A stretch of DNA of 7,013 bases from Candidatus Poribacteria bacterium (lineage in GTDB: Bacteria; Poribacteria; WGA-4E; PCPOR2b). Every line of letters starts with the position of its first letter. The first letter of the stretch is position 1. The notes under the pieces were generated by a model. It saw only the letters and a list, made by a program, of their open reading frames with translations. It was not told where the DNA came from and did not search any database. The position numbers and the translations under genes were made by a program. Of the stretch, positions 5,835 through 7,013 are shown piece by piece. The stretch lies in contig JAPUIP010000083.1 of assembly GCA_027296925.1 (NCBI GenBank), positions 1 to 7,013 of the forward strand, written 5' to 3'.

Positions 5835-5853
5835 AAAAAACCCCGGCCAGGGG
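5835..5853 (-). terminator. short Rho-independent terminator after the methyltransferase gene
   Basis: On the minus strand, CCCC-TGGCC-GGGG is followed at once by six T's. The all-GC stem is only 4 bp, or 5 with a G-U closing pair, with C-rich sequence upstream that offers alternative pairings. It lies about 165 nt downstream of the methyltransferase stop and just upstream of the next operon's promoter, so it probably separates the two transcription units. Confidence 0.6.
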
Positions 5854-5961
5854 CACAGGGGGGCCTCCATGTGGAAACGTAAGCTGCGTCCCCGGACCGA
5901 ATGCTATTGATTTCATGGGAAGAGTATCATTAGGATTGTGCCTTTTTTAGCGAAACTCGGA

Positions 5962-6003
5962 AATGTAGAGCCTGTCCTGGCGTTGCCATACCCGACCTAC
6001 ATT
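5962..6003. repeat. nested inverted repeat downstream of the methyltransferase gene
   Basis: The outer arms AATGTAG (5962-5968) and CTACATT (5997-6003) are perfectly complementary. Between them lies a small hairpin TGGC-GTT-GCCA (5978-5988). It starts 14 nt after the methyltransferase stop codon and has no U-tract. It may stabilise the 3' end of the transcript or be a small dispersed repeat; one copy alone cannot decide. Confidence 0.35.
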
Positions 6004-6017
6004 AATTCGGAACAACT

Positions 6018-6677
6018 CTACTTTTGCGCAGGACGCTCGATCGACCAATGCCGATCTGAACTTTGGAGGACGACAGCGCCGGGGAGGTTCACCTCAGAAA
6101 CCATTGCTTCAACTTCGGGGATGGTAAGCGCGGCAAGGAAGGAATCGTAGAAAAGCTTCTTCTGGTAGGGCGTGTCATTGGCGGCGTAGCGATCAACGAG
6201 AGCTTGAGCGGCTTCGGGCGTTTCGGGACGCATTAGATCGCGGATGAGGATGGGACCGCCGGGACGAATGACACGACTGACTCCCCGGAGGGAGAGCATC
6301 GGATCGGGGAGGTGATGGATAATGCTGTTGGAAATCACACCGTCGAAAGATTGATCGGGATAGGGCAGGTTCTTCGCATCGACGTGTTCGAGTGAAATGC
6401 GATTCATTAAACCGGCTGTAGCAACGTGCACTTCGCCTAATTTGAGCATGTTCAGCGAGAGATCAATCGCGGTCACCCGCATCCTGGGACAACGCTCCGC
6501 TAACAGGATGGGAATCTGGGCGGGCCCGGTACCGAGATCCAAAAAGTGCCCTTCATTGGCGCCGAGTTCCATGACGCGCTCTACGAATATCGTGTTGACT
6601 TCGGTGTGATCCATTGCATCGTATGCTTCCGCTTCCTCACGGGTGTCCATGACTTCTGGTTCTAAGATACGCCGCAT
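6018..6677 (-). CDS. class I SAM-dependent methyltransferase
   Basis: This 219-aa cytoplasmic methyltransferase has a Rossmann fold of the Methyltransf_11/25 (UbiE-like) kind. The SAM-binding motif I is FLDLGTGPAQ (45-54). The acidic end of the second strand is in TAIDLSLNML (69-78), and DAKNLPYPDQSFDGVISNSI (100-119) holds the motif II/III region. HHLPDP and VIRPGGPILIRDL (136-148) complete the fold. The N-terminus (RRILEPEVMDT) is characteristic of a subfamily whose acceptor substrate I do not know. I chose ATG 6675-6677 because AAGGAG lies 5 nt upstream of it; a TTG codon directly before it would have too little spacing. The start lies inside the 3' end of the TIM-barrel-like gene, so the two are co-transcribed and probably translationally coupled. 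A small-molecule acceptor is likely but not shown. Confidence 0.9.
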   Translation of the reverse strand: MRRILEPEVMDTREEAEAYDAMDHTEVNTIFVERVMELGANEGHFLDLGTGPAQIPILLAERCPRMRVTAIDLSLNMLKLGEVHVATAGLMNRISLEHVDAKNLPYPDQSFDGVISNSIIHHLPDPMLSLRGVSRVIRPGGPILIRDLMRPETPEAAQALVDRYAANDTPYQKKLFYDSFLAALTIPEVEAMVSEVNLPGAVVLQSSDRHWSIERPAQK

Positions 6678-7013
6678 CAACTCTCCTTTTTCGCTGTTCG
6701 TGAATCAGATGCGCAACCATCTTCACGTTGGCGGAGATCTGATTCGGATGATTTTTTGTGTACATGCCAACGGCTATGGCATCGATTGGCTTGATATGTT
6801 CAAGTACAAATTGAAATGCCGAAGTCGGTTCGCTGCGTCCAGCGGCAAGCACCTTGATCGCAATCACCGGAAGATCTACGGCTTGGATCGCCGCAATCGC
6901 ATTGTCTCGGTCTGCGTGCAGGTACAGTTCACGGTGGCGCGTATGATTATAAAGCGAACAGACGTAGAAGTCAGCGGTGTATCCCTCATGATAGCAGTGT
7001 TTCAGAATCCGTG
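6637..7013 (-). CDS. TIM-barrel-like protein of unknown function, C-terminal part only
   Basis: The frame is open from the right window edge to a TGA at 6637-6639, giving the last 124 residues of a larger protein. The GTG at 6865-6867 is unlikely to be its start, because sensible protein sequence continues upstream. In order I see a strand ADFYVCSLYN, a helix RDNAIAAIQAV, a strand PVIAIKVLAAGR, a helix AFQFVLEHIK and a strand DAIAVGMYT followed by a helix. This is the alternating beta/alpha pattern of the last units of a TIM barrel. A short, very basic tail (HEQRKRRVDAAYLRTR) ends the protein. The KVLAAGR and A-I-A-V-G-M motifs look conserved, but I cannot name a reaction; an aldolase-, aldo/keto reductase- or isomerase-type barrel is possible. 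It overlaps the methyltransferase gene by 41 nt, so the two probably work together. Confidence 0.8.
   Translation of the reverse strand, partial: RILKHCYHEGYTADFYVCSLYNHTRHRELYLHADRDNAIAAIQAVDLPVIAIKVLAAGRSEPTSAFQFVLEHIKPIDAIAVGMYTKNHPNQISANVKMVAHLIHEQRKRRVDAAYLRTRSHGHP
6683..6688 (-). promoter_or_regulatory. ribosome binding site of the methyltransferase gene
   Basis: AAGGAG on the minus strand is separated by 5 nt (AGTTG) from the ATG at 6675-6677. It lies inside the coding sequence of the upstream TIM-barrel-like gene and decides the start in favour of this ATG over the TTG directly before it. Confidence 0.75.

Noticed and set aside
5683..6150. Plus-strand small genes in the operon spacer
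   Set aside because: The frames run into genes on the other strand and cross the terminator, promoter and palindrome; no ribosome sites or protein motifs support them.
1..7013. CRISPR arrays, tRNA/rRNA genes, insertion sequences or integration sites
   Set aside because: I looked for regularly spaced repeats, cloverleaf-like segments, transposase motifs and flanking direct repeats and found none.

Overview
All supportable genes lie on the minus strand, so transcription runs from the right edge to the left. The window suggests a moderate-GC, AT-leaning Gram-negative-type bacterium. It carries two putative lipoproteins with lipoboxes, one with a poly-Asp stretch directly after the lipidated Cys. 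It also has several envelope-directed membrane proteins, a SAM methyltransferase of an environmental type, and sigma70-like promoters. I cannot assign a phylum with confidence; uncultivated PVC/FCB-type or deltaproteobacterial-type lineages would fit the style.

Right to left. (1) 6637-7013 is the 3' end of a TIM-barrel-like protein of unknown function, cut by the window edge. It overlaps by 41 nt the start of a class I SAM-dependent methyltransferase (6018-6677). A spacer follows with an inverted repeat (5962-6003) and a short Rho-independent-type terminator (5835-5853). (2) A candidate promoter, whose -10 is buried in a perfect 8+8 palindrome (5801-5824), precedes a tight four-gene operon at 5771-1661. 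Its genes are a membrane-anchored alpha/alpha-toroid protein (452 aa), a paralogous toroid lipoprotein (410 aa), a single-pass membrane protein of unknown family (199 aa) and an HTTM / vitamin K-dependent carboxylase-like integral membrane protein (298 aa). Gaps are 6, 14 and 2 nt. (3) A near-consensus extended -10 promoter (1547-1575) drives a short DprA-like protein (505-1443). (4) A 355-nt spacer with hairpins leads to the 5' end of a small lipoprotein gene cut by the left edge.

The four-gene operon is the part most likely to be an undescribed system. An HTTM protein paired with a small single-pass protein recalls the SdpB/SdpA pair that matures the SDP peptide in Bacillus subtilis. Here the pair is coupled to two differently anchored, diverged toroid paralogs that share a conserved R-Q / E / E / D / Q-H constellation. 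The toroid domains should face the outside of the cytoplasmic membrane, so a cell-envelope modification or peptide/glycan maturation role is plausible. The substrate cannot be read from the sequence.
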